From contig CM066998.1 of NCBI GenBank assembly GCA_033977485.1, forward strand, positions 29,637,501 through 29,701,500: DNA of 64,000 bases. The letters are read 5' to 3'. The notes below the pieces were generated by a model. It was given only the letters and a program-made list of their open reading frames with translations, was not told where the DNA came from and ran no database searches. Every line of letters starts with the position of its first letter. Position 1 is the first letter of the stretch. Shown piece by piece: positions 11,609 through 23,092 of this stretch. This stretch comes from Hydrangea macrophylla (Eukaryota > Streptophyta > Magnoliopsida > Cornales > Hydrangeaceae). The position numbers and the translations under genes were made by a program.

Positions 11609-13566
11609 TTTTATTTTCTTCACTTTTTTGTTTCAAAGTGGGCCTAACCATGGCATAAACAAGTAAATAATTATATTTTTATTTGTTGGACTTCTTTCAA
11701 AATAACCATCAAACATTAACTGTGAAGATACATTTATATTGGATTATTTAGGATAGAGTGTATTTTTAATAGGTTTAATTTTTTTCCTTTCTGTGACTCC
11801 GATCAAATAACTTTCATAGAACTAATCAAACTGATATAATATGAGTTAAAAATCGCATAAAGTTGAGGTTTAAGAAGTGGATTTCAAGAAATGTATTCTC
11901 ACTTGCACTTTTTTAAAATCTAAGAAGTGTAAATTTTGCTATGGTTGTAAATTTTGCTATTAGTTTGATTAGTTCCACCATTTTTATAGGTCATGTGATT
12001 AGTTCTATCAGTTTGATATAGTCCATAGGGCCAATTAGTGAAATGAGTAATGCTGCTTCCCAAATATGTGCTAAATAATCACAAAAGTTTTGTTTTCATT
12101 TTCTGTTTCTTTTCAAAAGCTTAGAAAAAGCCTTTGGTTTTTTTTTTTTTTAATAGAAACTTAAAAAAAAAAAAAATCAAGAGAGTGCTTCTACTTCTGT
12201 TTTGATATTCATATATTTTGTTTATAATTATAGTTTTCTCATTTTTTGCCGTTGTTTTTTGAGATTACCACATTTTCTGTCTTTGTTGTGATGATATCTA
12301 TGAATCTGTGTTAAAAATTCCAACCATATCTCAGTTTAATTTCAAAATCAAAAGTAAGGAATTGAAAATATATTGTTGTGCCCGCGAAACCAATGTCTTC
12401 ACATGGGTTTTAATTACACGGACAATTTTACGCAAAATATTTGATCTTTTGAAATAGTGAATTTCTTTATTTCTTTTCTTTTTTTCACTTCGTGCCCACG
12501 GGCACGGGTTATTACTAGTATATATATATATATATATATAAGAACATGAGTCTAGAGTTGAAAGAATCGCATGCTTTAATAACTCAAGTTCTCAGTTCAT
12601 ATATATCTACCATTGATTATTTTTACAACTTACATTAACCAAAAAAAAAAAAAAAAAAAGCCACTTCCACAAAAGTCATCAAAATTGTAGAAAGTCAAAT
12701 TCAAAAAATATGTAACTCTTAGTAAATGCAGCTTTCAACTCTCCGACAGTAGCATAGCCATCAACTAGTTTAAGTGGTGTTGATCAATAACTTAGGTCTA
12801 GTTTAATAAAACTAAAAAATAAATTCTGATAATTAAGTACCAATATTTTAGTGCTAGAAATTTTAAATTGCGATAAAACAAATTTTTTTGGGTATTTATA
12901 GACAGCTCTTTTTTTTTTTTTTTTTTCAGTTGAATTTTTATTTTCTAAATTTGTATCTTTTTTTTTTCCTAGTGAAGTGATACATTATCAAATACACTTA
13001 AACAAATAAATTTTGAAAATAGCACTTAATTATTATATGAACACACTTACGTCATCTAGGGTCTATTTGATAAAACTAAAAATTAAGTAGTGAGTTTTAA
13101 GTGCTAGCAAATTTTAACTACAGGCCATGATGCTAATTTACAAACAAAGTACAAGTCAGAGTCCAGAATCTAACATTTTATAATTGCTACTCACTGCATC
13201 GAAATCTACGCATATATGAAAAATAAAATGCAAAAATAAGTAAGAGATAAAAAAAAAAAAAAAAAAGTTTTTAAGTTTCTTGAGGCGCTGATTACGCACT
13301 ATTTTGTTAAAATTAAGATCCCAATTCTCATGGGACAAGTGGGGTATTGACATGTGTCAATGAATCCCATTATGACTTCCAATCTGAGGACAAATTTTTG
13401 ATTTTTTTTTTTTTTTTTCCATACATGTTTTAGGATAGGATTGGTTTACATGTATATGTATGCATTGGACTTAGGCCAATATTTATACATGTGAATCAAT
13501 CATGCCCTGATACAACACCAAATGTACCGATAGTCAAGCCACATCATCGGCACTCCTCTTCTCTCT

Positions 13567-15421
13567 TCAGCAAAACACCACCGAGCATTCTGGCAACTCG
13601 CCTAGGTCAGCAAAAAGTAATTCATCCTCCTCTCTCATAGAATAAATCATATTCATATCAGTATCAGAAGCACTGCCTGCCACCATAATTGGGCTCTCCA
13701 ACAAGGTGGAAGCCATTGATTCCAGTTCTGGAAACCACCCAAATTGGTGATCGTTTATTAGATCGGTTTGGTCGATCAAATTGGTAAATTTCTCGTCTCG
13801 ATCAGGTTCAAGTTGGTCAGTGAAAGCTGATGTCGAAACTGTAGCGGCTGCCATTACATTTTCAACGTTGGTAGCTGTCTTCGTGGTGGTGGTGGTAGCG
13901 GCGGCCGTAGCCACGGCTTTCTGGTGGTGGTTGTGGTGGTTATTTTTATTTGCCGGCCAAGGGTGGTTGTGCTCACACGTGTATGTGACAACTAGCATAG
14001 TGGGGTCCAGATGACTCCTCTCTACTTGTTTTCTTGCTGGGCAGCCTTTTGAGCTACTGCACCTATAATACCCTCTGCCAAAATCATAGAATAAGATCAG
14101 ACCATTGATTGTCTTTGTCCTACAGTTAAAAATATACACTTCGTTTCACCAAATCATAACTCTTATATTACCTGGGGTAAGGAGAGCCTTTGATTGGCTT
14201 CTGACCGTACTTCCTCCAAGCCCATGAATCAGATGGTGGAGAACTAGTCTCGCCCTTGAAACGTGATCCTTCAACGTCTCTGATTGGCACTGACACCACC
14301 CTTTTCTGTGAACCGCGCCTACTGAAACAAATCCCACAACGTACTAAGTCTTAGCAAAGCCTTAAACCCTCATGCACAACTGCACATGAATTAAACGGAA
14401 ATCCTATACTGGTTTGCACCTCATTAGAATTGCCAATTAGGCTTTTTATTTTTTATTTTTTTATTTTTTATATATATATTTTTTTTTCAAAAGAAAAAAA
14501 AATAAAATAAAAACAATCAGGCTATTCCGAATGAGCTCACCATGGTGTTTATTTGTAAAAATTGACAAATTTAAGAAGAAAACTAAAATAAAGTAAATTC
14601 TTCAAAAAAAAATTAAAATGCTCTAAATCAATTCAATTATTCCCTGCGCACTTGCTGAATTTATCTCTTGTTTAGCGAATCGGAAAAAACAGGCCAAGCC
14701 ACTTTCCTTTAAATGCTTTCTCCCGCTACCAGCTCGAGTCTAATTCTGGGGTTCAGGAATAGGGGAAGAGGGAGTCTATTGGTCCTAATCGTTCGTAATG
14801 ATCCTTGCGGATCTCTATCTTCTGTCGTCACGGTTGTCATCTATTCCCGCTATTGGCTTTGTTCAAATCGGCCGGGATGCCTCTTAAAGAGTAAAGGAGG
14901 TGTGCGAAGGTAGGCTCAAGCTAAGATTCTACTCATGAGTGTAACGGTATAAGCTTGCCTAAGATTCAATATGTTTTCTTGATCGTCGAGTCATGGTGAG
15001 TCTCTCATTCCTCCTCCTCCTCCTCCTCCTCTCTCTCTCTGTCTGTCTTCCGTAATTAGATAAATACATACATACATATACACTTGAGTATATGGGTAAG
15101 TTTGCTAACCAATTAACCAAACAGTTAAATTAAGTAATCTACAAACTTGTAAATTTAGAACCAACAAATCATTTAAAATATAGTACGTAATTCATAAGAC
15201 TCTTCCTGATCGGACAGATTTCTTGGAAATTAATATGTGGCTTGTATTATATTATATGTAAATATAAAAACTAACCTTTTTCTGGGGGAGGAGAGAGAAG
15301 TCAGGTTGGTGCCACTAAATCTGGCAGAGGGAAGGGGAAGCAAATCTCCACTATTTTCCGGTGAGTTTTGATAGTCTTCTTGCTCATATGATAATGGGCA
15401 GTTCATGAATCTACCATCCAT
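13567..15421 (-). CDS. WRKY: Group IIe WRKY transcription factor (WRKY65/69-like), three exons
   Basis: Exons on the minus strand are 15421-15276, 14321-14172 and 14074-13567. The junctions have GT donors and AG acceptors and join to 804 nt, 267 residues. The protein is a predicted nuclear DNA-binding factor that recognises W-box promoter elements. Exon 2 encodes the conserved lead-in QKRVVSVPI and the WRKYGQK heptad (residues 84-90). The second intron splits the Arg codon of PYPR|GYYR, the intron position shared by most WRKY families. Exon 3 completes a C2H2 zinc finger with cysteines 104 and 110 and histidines 134 and 136 (C-X5-C-X23-H-X-H). [13 protein letters not shown] and [11 protein letters not shown] mark group IIe. 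The rest is a His/Asn, Ala and Thr-rich linker and an acidic C-terminal region ([16 protein letters not shown]) that could activate transcription. The ATG at 15421 is the first in exon 1 and gives a typical short N-terminus. All key residues are intact. Confidence 0.93.
14690..14990. other. Compositionally distinct segment inside WRKY intron 1
   Basis: Intron 1 (14322-15275) is AT-rich except for this block, which is visibly richer in G and C and lacks homopolymer runs. Its texture recalls plant organellar DNA, but I cannot match it to a named organellar gene. It may be a small nuclear-integrated organellar fragment. This is a weak inference. Confidence 0.25.
15008..15040. repeat. (CCT)n(CT)n microsatellite in WRKY intron 1
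   Basis: About seven CCT units are followed by CT units. Confidence 0.9.
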
Positions 15422-15507
15422 GTTGGGAGGTTAATTAGACTGTCACTACTTTAATTGCTAAGATGGATCAAATTCATGAATTGTGATATATGGTGGGTGT
15501 TATTTTT

Positions 15508-15511
<4 letters not shown>

Positions 15512-15564
<53 letters not shown>
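15512..15564. repeat. (AG)26 microsatellite upstream of WRKY start codon
   Basis: An uninterrupted AG run lies 91-143 bp upstream of the WRKY ATG, reading as CT on the coding strand. Long CT tracts in the 5' UTR or core promoter are common in plant genes and bind GAGA-type factors (established for BBR/BPC proteins). Whether this tract is transcribed is not known. Confidence 0.95.
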
Positions 15565-15567
<3 letters not shown>

Positions 15568-16370
15568 AGAAATGGGGGAAGATGATGACAAATTGGCCGG
15601 GTGACCATTTTAATATGGGGCCGGGGCCTAATGTTGACAGATTGGCAATGGTATAGTTTATAGAGAACGTGCGAGCAAATGTGAAAATTAATCCAAACAA
15701 AAATATTACATTAATGACAATGCGAAAGCAACCACTCATGTTGATTTTTGATTAATATAATCCACTGATTTGGCCGCTTCCTTCTATTGAATAGTTGGGT
15801 GTCCAAAGTCTAATCTTGCCGTCATCATATACGACAAATAATTTCCTATTCTTCTATGTATTCGATCTCCATTCCTATTTTTTAAAGTTTTTTTTACCAA
15901 AATTTTATATTTATGAAGATTAGTTTCTTTGATCATATTAATACACTTCAGAAGAAATGGTTTCATGCTAAGATGATATATATATATATATATATCAGTC
16001 AGGCTTTGGAGAGGGCGTCTCTTTATAATAAAGATAGCGCATCTGTTGACCGTTAAATTGTGTTTTCATTAAGGGCAGTTTTGTCACTTCCCAATTTTTA
16101 AACACGATCCAATGGCCAAAACAGAAACCCTGGACACCCTATCCATAGAATTTTCATATATATATATATATATATATATTTTGGGTCTCAGGAATGGTTA
16201 TTAAGATTCAAAACCATTCCTTGCTATCCAGTTTGACCAGTTTAATCGTGAACCGATAGGTCATCTCGATTGGTTGAGCCAGTTAATTTATATTACATGT
16301 TTAAAAATTTCAGTCTCCTATTATTTCTGCCGAAATCTTAAAACTGTACATTTTTTGATTTATAGAAAAT
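15565..16370. other. Intergenic DNA with TA microsatellites
   Basis: (TA)n tracts lie near 15973-15996 and 16157-16180. The segment between them could be a small MITE (GAGAGGGCGTCTCTTTAT at left, ACACCCTATCCATAG at right), but its ends do not pair convincingly. Confidence 0.4.
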
Positions 16371-17658
16371 TTACATATTTTGAATATCTAACTTGATATT
16401 TTGGATCTGGGCGAAATTCATATATTAATTAGGCTCGTTAATTATGCACATGAAAATGTATGAAAATCACGTATATGTGATTATAAGAGTATGCTATGTG
16501 TTTATGTGGGTCAAAGGGAGGTTTGGTGCAATTCCATCCGGGATAAGCTCCTCGATGTTTGAGAATTTTGTAGCGACGGCTACTGTGCATGACTTGGGAG
16601 AAGGCCCAACCAGAGCACTGTGCATGGTTTGGGAGAAGGTCCAACCAGGACACTAAATGCGTGGCAAGGAGAAGGCCTTCCACAACATTAGTTCCATTTA
16701 CCGGATGAATACATACCACTCTCCCTAGGTACTATTTTGATGTGTTTTGATATTGTAAAGCATGAATTGTCTTATAAGCATATGTTTAGAATTATACACT
16801 CAGCATATAGTTGAGCAGTGGAGCTTTACTCTATTGCAGGTGACAGAAAAAATGAAAGAAGAAGCATAAAGAGTGAGACCGTGGGAACGATGGGAATCAT
16901 CCTCTTGTATATGTTTTTATTTTCATTCATGGGTTATAATAAGAGATGTAAGGAACTAGAACTATGTTTTGTTGAACTTGGAATTTCGGAATGGATTTAG
17001 AAATGTTGCAATATGTAACCAAACTTCTTATAGTTAGTTTTGAACGAATCTGAACTCTCGAGTTCATATTTTGAACGTTAACTTGTCAAATTCAAGTTTT
17101 GAAGGAGTGTGAATAGAGTTTTTGTGAATTGAACAAAACAAGCCTTAACTTATTTATTTTCCGTTTCCGTTTCCGTTTCTGTTTCAATGTTTAGCGAGGT
17201 TATGCATGTTCTTATAGTTTGAATTGGTTGGGAGGGATGGAGATCAAGAATGAATGTTGTGAAGTGTAGGGTTGAATGGATCCTTAGCAAAATTCTACTA
17301 CCAGAAAGAATTTTGCTAAAGGGGCATTCGACCGGTCGAACGTGGCAGTTCGACCGGTCGAAAAATGTGCTACATGTTTTCTTTTTCTACTCATTCCGAA
17401 AATTATTTAAATATTTTAACTGGTTCTTAGAGTACTTTTGGGACCCCTTTTAATATAAATTCATTCGTTTTGAAATGTAATTACTTTTCCAAATATATAC
17501 GGATTTTACAACTTCGATTGTATTGTTTCCAAAGGAGTTGAATACTTATTATTGTTTTTAAGTTTCTTTTCTACTGTGATAACCTTTGATTGAATTGGAT
17601 GAGTCTCGGTGGCGTGCCACCTGTTCTATTTCTGTGCGTAGAGGGATGTGTCGTGACA
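16371..17658 (+). mobile_element. Ty3/gypsy-type LTR (family D, copy 2), 5'-truncated
   Basis: It is collinear with about 860-2084 and ends in the same GTCGTGACA block. Similarity fades upstream of 16371, so the left part is missing or very diverged. No internal domain follows. Several short indels distinguish the two copies, indicating old insertions. Confidence 0.6.
17284..17362 (+). repeat. Two hairpins: a 13-bp inverted repeat and paired TTCGACCGGTCGAA palindromes
   Basis: TTAGCAAAATTCT (17284-17296) is perfectly inverted as AGAATTTTGCTAA (17307-17319). It is followed by two identical 14-bp palindromes TTCGACCGGTCGAA at 17327 and 17349, 22 bp apart. This occupies the same relative place in the LTR as the CAGTCGACTG array of copy 1, but with a different core sequence. 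Confidence 0.85.
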
Positions 17659-18361
17659 TCATTAAGCACTCAAAGTTCGCCCAATGATTGAACCGAGGAG
17701 TTGTAAAATGATCATTAATCGCATCTATGTTTGGTACGAACTTGATAATGCTCAGGAATATATCGACGGTTAGTTGTTAGTGTAGTGGGAGTTGGGAAAC
17801 AAGTTTGAATGTTGTCCTAATGAAGAGTGGGGCAAGCCCTGTGCCTAATTTCCTCTTACCATACGGACTAAACCACTTTCTCATGTCTAAAATGATAGAC
17901 ACCCTCTACTTAGATTTCGTGCTCACAAGTATTTATTACTTATAAAGTGCATTGATTAGCCTTATATTTTGCATAAGTATAGCTGTATAATTGTGCAAAA
18001 TACCCTTCTCGGAGCTTCTAAGTATATTATTTATGCACATTCCTCACATAACTCTCATTTCTATTGTTTACATATTTTACACGAGCTGTGCGAGTGCTGT
18101 GTAGGTCATTTTGGCAATCCGAGTTGGAAGGCAAAGTCTCGATTGAAGATCACTACCATTGCGGCCATTTCTTGCCCATTTTTAGCCTCCAAGACCACAT
18201 GTTTGGAGGTTATTTAGAACTTGATAAAGGTAGCTCTGCGAATCATCTTCGCGTTGCTACAAATTTTACCTTAATCGGAGGCTAGAGCAAGAAGTTATGG
18301 CAATTCTACAAATGGTGCGCAATTTACTTGTGAAGCTGTGAAGATTCAAGGCAGAGGGGCA

Positions 18362-18397
18362 TTCGACCAGTCGAAGGGGCCTGCTCGACCAATCGAA
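18362..18397 (+). repeat. Paired palindromes TTCGACCAGTCGAA in element B LTR
   Basis: TTCGACCAGTCGAA at 18362 and the variant CTCGACCAATCGAA at 18384 have starts 22 bp apart. They lie 54-89 bp upstream of the TATA box. The leading context GGGGCATTCGACC is identical to that of the pair at 17327. Confidence 0.8.
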
Positions 18398-18450
18398 CTA
18401 TCCTGTTTTTGCACCCTTTGTTTTACAAGTTTGGCACTCTAAAGGCTTTG

Positions 18451-18458
18451 TATAAATA
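18451..18458 (+). promoter_or_regulatory. TATA box of element B LTR
   Basis: TATAAATA followed by CCC lies in the inferred LTR, a good core promoter match for a retrotransposon U3 end. Confidence 0.5.
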
Positions 18459-19434
18459 CCCTATTATAACTCGAATTAAAAGGTCTTGACCTAATTTTAG
18501 AGCAGCTCATTTACTCTCTACCTATATCTCTTGTATTTCTCTAGTTTTTCTTGTTTTTAGTTCATAAATTAGTGTAGATTTAGGGCTTGTAAGTGAGATA
18601 GTGAAAGAATCTTGTATTTGCAAGACTTGGATTCATTTTGGAGCACTTATTGGAGCACTTATTGAAGTTTCTTGTTGGATTATCTCTCTTGAAGTGTGTA
18701 TTTTCATTAATGGTTATCTATTCCTTCTTCTTTGTTGTTTATTTGTTGCTAATGTTTTAAAACCATGTGTAGCTAAATTTCTAGGTCAGGAGTCATGAAC
18801 ACACCTATGAATCTTTGTTTTTATTGAAAGTCTAAAGCGTTTGGATCTTCTTAGGTGATTGAAGAGTGTTGGGTTGGTAACATGCTTATTTCTTTACCTC
18901 TATTGTCATGTAACGAGGATTATTAAATCTAAATTACAAATCCAACATTTGCCCTTAGTACCCTTTAAGCTTTCATTTTTCATAGTGGGGTTGACAACCT
19001 ACATGTTTGATTGTTAGCCTCTAAGGTACTTTGTTCACTTGAGAAGCCCCCTTTAAACCCCCAAGACCTACCTTTGTGTGATCCAAGGTTGGTAACATGA
19101 CCCCTAGCCCCCTCTTTCCTTAGTTAAATCAACTTCGTTAACCTAGTTCACTCTTAGTTGTTAATCTTAGCTATTTTCTAACTAGTTAACGTTATTAGTA
19201 GTCGTATTACCATAATTTCGATTGCATGCTAGTTATAGTCTTAGCGTTAGAAAATCCCAAAACAACCATCTTTTCTTTCTTTTCGGTTACTATAGTGGTG
19301 TATTCAAGTCTTGAAACTATAATCTTCTGATCTCATCCCTGTGGAAATTGACCTCGTACCTACCCAATTATTACTTGTCATCACCGACGCCCTCCATTTC
19401 TTCTCATTCTCAATCAACTACATATCCCGCCGCA

Positions 19435-20985
19435 ATGAGTGACAATTTGAGCGAGCAAGGGCATCACACGCGTTCCCTTAAGGACTATCTCCATCTGGAG
19501 AGAATTTCTACTTCGTCTTGAATTGTTTTCCCTTACAATGTTGGACAATTCCACTACCGCCTTGGAATGATCTCGTTGCTTCCTACCTTCTGTGGTATGG
19601 ATAATGAACAACCCTACCTCCACTTTAACGAATTTGAGGATGTGTGCATTACTTTTAGCCATCAAAACTATTCGGAGGACGTTCTCCGACTCAAACTTTT
19701 CCCATTCTCTCTCAAGGACAAAGCCAAAACATAGCTCAATTCCTTGAAACTTGGATCCATTGGGACATGGCACGAAATGTAATCCCAACTCCTAAAAAAA
19801 TTCTTCCCCATGCATCGCACAAATACTCTTAGACAATTGATTCAAAGTTTTAAGCAAGGGGAATTTGAATCATTTACTAGGTGTTGGGAGAGATTTAAGG
19901 ACTTGCTCAGTATTTGTCCTCAACATAACTTTGAGAAATGGAGGTTAGTCTCAACCTTCCATGTCGGACTCCAACTCGCCTCCAAACAACACATTGAAAC
20001 CATGTGCCATGGAGAGTTCATGATGCTTCCCTCCTGAGGAGGCGGAGGTGCATTTTGAGTATGTGGTCGACACAACTCAAGTGTGGGGACACATTGGATC
20101 TCTATGATAGGAGTGCTAACAAGGCAAAAAAGGACGCCACCGCTCTTCCTATGTCGTCCATTCCCGGAATCCTCAAACTTAATCAAGAGGATGATCTTTG
20201 AGCTATGATTGCCAAACTTCAAAGAAAAGTTGAGGCAACGGAGCAAGCCAAAGCCACTACACAACAAGCCACACAACCTATGGCTTTGGTTGAAGAAACT
20301 TGTGCCATTTGTGAAAAGATTGGTCACTCGACCAATACTTGTCCCACCATCCTGGCTTTCAAGGAAATCTTGCACTAACAAGCAAATGCCATGGGAACAT
20401 ACAAAAAGCAATTCAGTACCTCTTATGGCGATTCATACAAACTGAGATGGAAAAGTCAAAATCAAAATCCACCTCATCAAGGGTGGAGGAATGAGCCCAA
20501 TCATGGACCACCACAAATGCCGCAACACTTTCAAAATAATTTCGTCCCTCATCAACCACCTCTACCTCCATCTTCTCCTTTTCTTCATGGTTCGTTCGTA
20601 TCGAGCACTTATATGCCTTCTCATAAGAAGTCCCTCGAGGACCAAATGCAATTACTCATGCAAAGACAAGATCAACAAGCTCAAAAGTTTGATCATAATT
20701 CCGCGCAAATGCTTTAATTCATGAATGAAATGCACAACTCTTTAGCTAATTGGCTAGCTCTCAACAAGTGATTGAGAAGGGAAAGCTTCTGGCCCAACCA
20801 ATTCAAAATCCCAAAGGTCAAATGGCCGTTGGAATTTCCAGGCCAAACGATCCTACAACCGAACATGCCGAAGTTGTCACCACTCTAAGGAGTGGGAAAG
20901 TTGTTGATAACAAAGTCCGAGAGGTTCTTGAAGAACCTACGAAAAATCCAAAAGAACAACTTGACGATTAGCACAGAGAGGGAAA
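19435..20985 (+). pseudogene. Element B gag, broken
   Basis: Gag packages element RNA into virus-like particles. Translated fragments align by eye with Gag of element A in order: LLPTF.GM near 19580, FEDVC.TFS near 19630, PFSLKDKAK near 19700, [21 protein letters not shown] near 19845, and a CCHC knuckle C-X2-C-X4-H-X4-C (CAICEKIGH) near 20300. A spacer follows with TTLRSGKVV near 20885. Several in-frame stops (for example TAG after KDKAKT) and frameshifts break it, so it makes no full protein. Confidence 0.85.
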
Positions 20986-21479
20986 GAGGCCGAAGCTCAA
21001 TGATGTTGAAATAACCATCCCTTTGGTTATTGAGAATGAGACATCAACTTCCAAGGCAAACAAGAACCAAATATCTCCAAGTATGTTCCGACCCCACCTT
21101 TCCCTCAAAGGTCGAAACCAAAAGAGAACAAGGGTAAAACCCTTGAAAAATTTGAAATTCTAAAAGAAGTCAAGATCAACATTCATCTTCTTGACATGAT
21201 TAAGGATATATGTTCCCGGTGTCGCTGCAAAGCGGGGGTTTTTGTAAAATACAACCGCGCTAAAAGGAAAGAATTGTATTAATTTTTATCACAACTTCCC
21301 ATGTTATCCGCAATTTGCATTACAAGGCTAATTTTTATACAATATGATTAATCTATGATAAGTTGTATTGTTTTAGCTGATGGTTGTGCAGATTACTGCT
21401 GTGTGGACTAAACAGATGAACATCAGAATAAATGGAATGCTGGAATGCAAACAAAAGAAGTCAAAGCTAAAATGTGAAG

Positions 21480-21589
21480 TTCGATCGCTCTAAGAAGGTT
21501 CGATCGATCGAGCGTTCGATCGCTTGAAGAGTGTTGAAGCGCTTGAAGATCAAGGGTTCGATCGATCGAAAGCAGTTCGATCGATCGAA
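21480..21589 (+). repeat. Hairpin pairs of TTCGATCGATCGAA in U3 of element A
   Basis: 14-mers start at 21480/21499, 21515/21534 and 21557/21576. Each pair is 19 bp apart, leaving a 5-nt spacer. The last pair is perfectly self-complementary. The cluster ends about 70 bp upstream of the TATA-like box. Confidence 0.9.
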
Positions 21590-22085
21590 CGAGGTATTTC
21601 CAGTAACATTTGCGTGCGCAGCAGAATGCGGGTTTTAACCCTAGTGTCTTAGGTTTTCTTATTTATAGGAGTATTATGCACGTCCATAGGGACGCCCACT
21701 TTTTGTTTTAACAGTTTTAGAGAGAGAGATAGAGAGTTGTGTTTGTTTTTGTAGGTTTTCCTTGAATCTATACATTGTGGACTGGATTTCTTAAGTTTAA
21801 TACAAGTATCATTCACTTCAGGTTATTTATATATTGTCATTTACATTCTGCACTTCATAGGCATAGTTTAATCGCTCAGTTTATAGTGTTGCATGCTAAA
21901 TATTGATAACACCATAGTTTTTTAGATTTTTAATGAAAAACTCGCAACCAAACAGGGTATTAATGTTTTCTTACGTTAAAACTAATTCTGTGACACTCCA
22001 GACGATGTCTGAGTAGTCCCAGGTTGGGAGAACACGATGAAACAGTGATCTCCAGCCTTTGCCATGCAGCAGAATAAACGCTGTG

Positions 22086-22204
22086 TTCGATCGATTGAAG
22101 TAAGTTCGATCGATCGAACCAGAGACAGTCAATCGATCGAAGTCAGTTCGATCGATTGAGGGATGAAGGTCTTCGATCGATCGAAAGCGCGTCGATCGAT
22201 CGAA
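22086..22204 (+). repeat. Hairpin pairs of TTCGATCGATCGAA in the downstream LTR half of element A
   Basis: 14-mers start at 22086/22105, 22128/22147 and 22172/22191, all exactly 19 bp apart. In the middle pair, TCAATCGATCGAA and TTCGATCGATTGA are exact reverse complements although neither is self-palindromic. Confidence 0.9.
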
Positions 22205-22864
22205 CCCTCAGATTCTTGAGGATGTTCCCTGCAGTATTCCAGGACTTTTTGTTTTAGGACTTGTTATCATTCTGTCCCAAATAAATGCTCAGTTTGTCAA
22301 AACAGTTTTAAAACTAAGGCCTAAGGCATTTTCTTTCAATATATTTTGCAAACCATCTTCAATGCTAACACCATTGAGGATGCGAGTCTTAACTATTGAA
22401 TTAAACCGCTTTTGTGTATTTCAATTTAACTGTGATGATATGGTCCCGGTCATGAAAAGGCCATGGATTCTTTATTTTTAGAGGAATACGGAAAACTGTA
22501 GGTAATATGCTCCATTGTGCTTCAAGGTAAACGCATGGTAGATGGCTAGGTTACTGCGGATTCGTGTAATCCCAACACTTTCTTTCTAAAGTTAAACACC
22601 CTAATTTTAAGTACTGTTTTAATTAGCTAGTTAGATTGTTTAGTTAATTTTAATTATTTTCATTAGTAATCCTAGTTTGTGGAACTTTATGTTCTGCACC
22701 ATCGTTCAAACTTGTTCATTTTATTTCTTTTAGAGGATAGTCTAATTTAATAGGTCAACACCTTCCCTGTGGGATCGACCTGGTCTTACCAGATATTACT
22801 TGCACGTCTACCTACACTTGGGTATTGCACAAGAGCGCACAAGATTTTTCTCGTGTCAAGTTTT

Positions 22865-22882
22865 TGGCGCCGTTGCCGGGGA
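22865..22882 (+). other. Primer-binding site, tRNA-Asp
   Basis: TGGCGCCGTTGCCGGGGA is complementary to the 3' end of plant tRNA-Asp(GTC), the usual primer of Athila elements. A six-base spacer (AGTTTT) separates it from the LTR end. Confidence 0.93.
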
Positions 22883-23092
22883 AGGCGACGATCAATTCCT
22901 TAGATTACCTCAGTCTCTCTTCATCTCTTTCTATTTTTATTTTCTCTTCTTTTCAGTTCTTTTGGGTAAGTTCTCACCCTAGGGACCCTCTCAGTTCATG
23001 TCCGAGAATTCCATTGAAGGAATTTTTGGAAATCCTTTCTATCTGTCTGACTCTGAAGCTCCATCAACCCCATTGCCACTCCAACTACATCA

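Larger units (their letters stand above)
10233..13566. other. Intergenic region between MITE cluster and WRKY gene
   Basis: No gene is supported. The region holds poly(T) or poly(A) tracts near 10734, 12132, 12640, 12907, 13249 and 13405, plus the microsatellites listed separately. Short frames here come from simple repeats. Confidence 0.5.
17659..21225 (+). mobile_element. Degenerate Athila-like element B, piece 1 (LTR/leader plus gag)
   Basis: This is the 5' part of an old gypsy element whose remainder lies at 35801-36147 and 44709-47480, split by elements A and C. The upstream 1.7 kb behaves like an LTR: TATA box at 18451, paired palindromes at 18362-18397, and a terminal block CCTGTGGAAATTGACCTCG typical of Athila LTR ends, finishing near 19384. 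The tRNA-Asp primer site expected next is not recognisable. The left boundary is inferred from the end of the preceding LTR and could be further right. Confidence 0.6.
21226..22858 (+). repeat. 5' LTR of element A
   Basis: It begins TGCAAAGCGGGGG and ends GTGTCA. It carries three hairpin pairs at 21480-21548 and three at 22086-22204, with a TATA-like TTATTTATAGG near 21660 between them. It should contain the promoter and poly(A) signals of the element. It is duplicated at 34161. Confidence 0.95.

Noticed and set aside
11061..11650. Short frames of Ser/Arg/Cys-rich peptides
   Set aside because: They read through TC, TG and TTC microsatellites.
14713..14913. 66-codon frame in WRKY intron 1
   Set aside because: It lies inside a well-supported intron and resembles no known protein.
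15997..16156. MITE between two TA microsatellites
   Set aside because: The two ends do not form a convincing inverted repeat, so I did not list it as an element.
21480..22204. Evenly spaced repeats reminiscent of a CRISPR array
   Set aside because: Spacers are 5 nt or irregular, the repeats are self-complementary pairs, and the setting is a plant LTR.
22865..22882. Possible tRNA-Asp gene fragment
   Set aside because: The 18 bases match only the complement of the tRNA 3' end and sit six bases after an LTR. It is a primer-binding site, with no cloverleaf.
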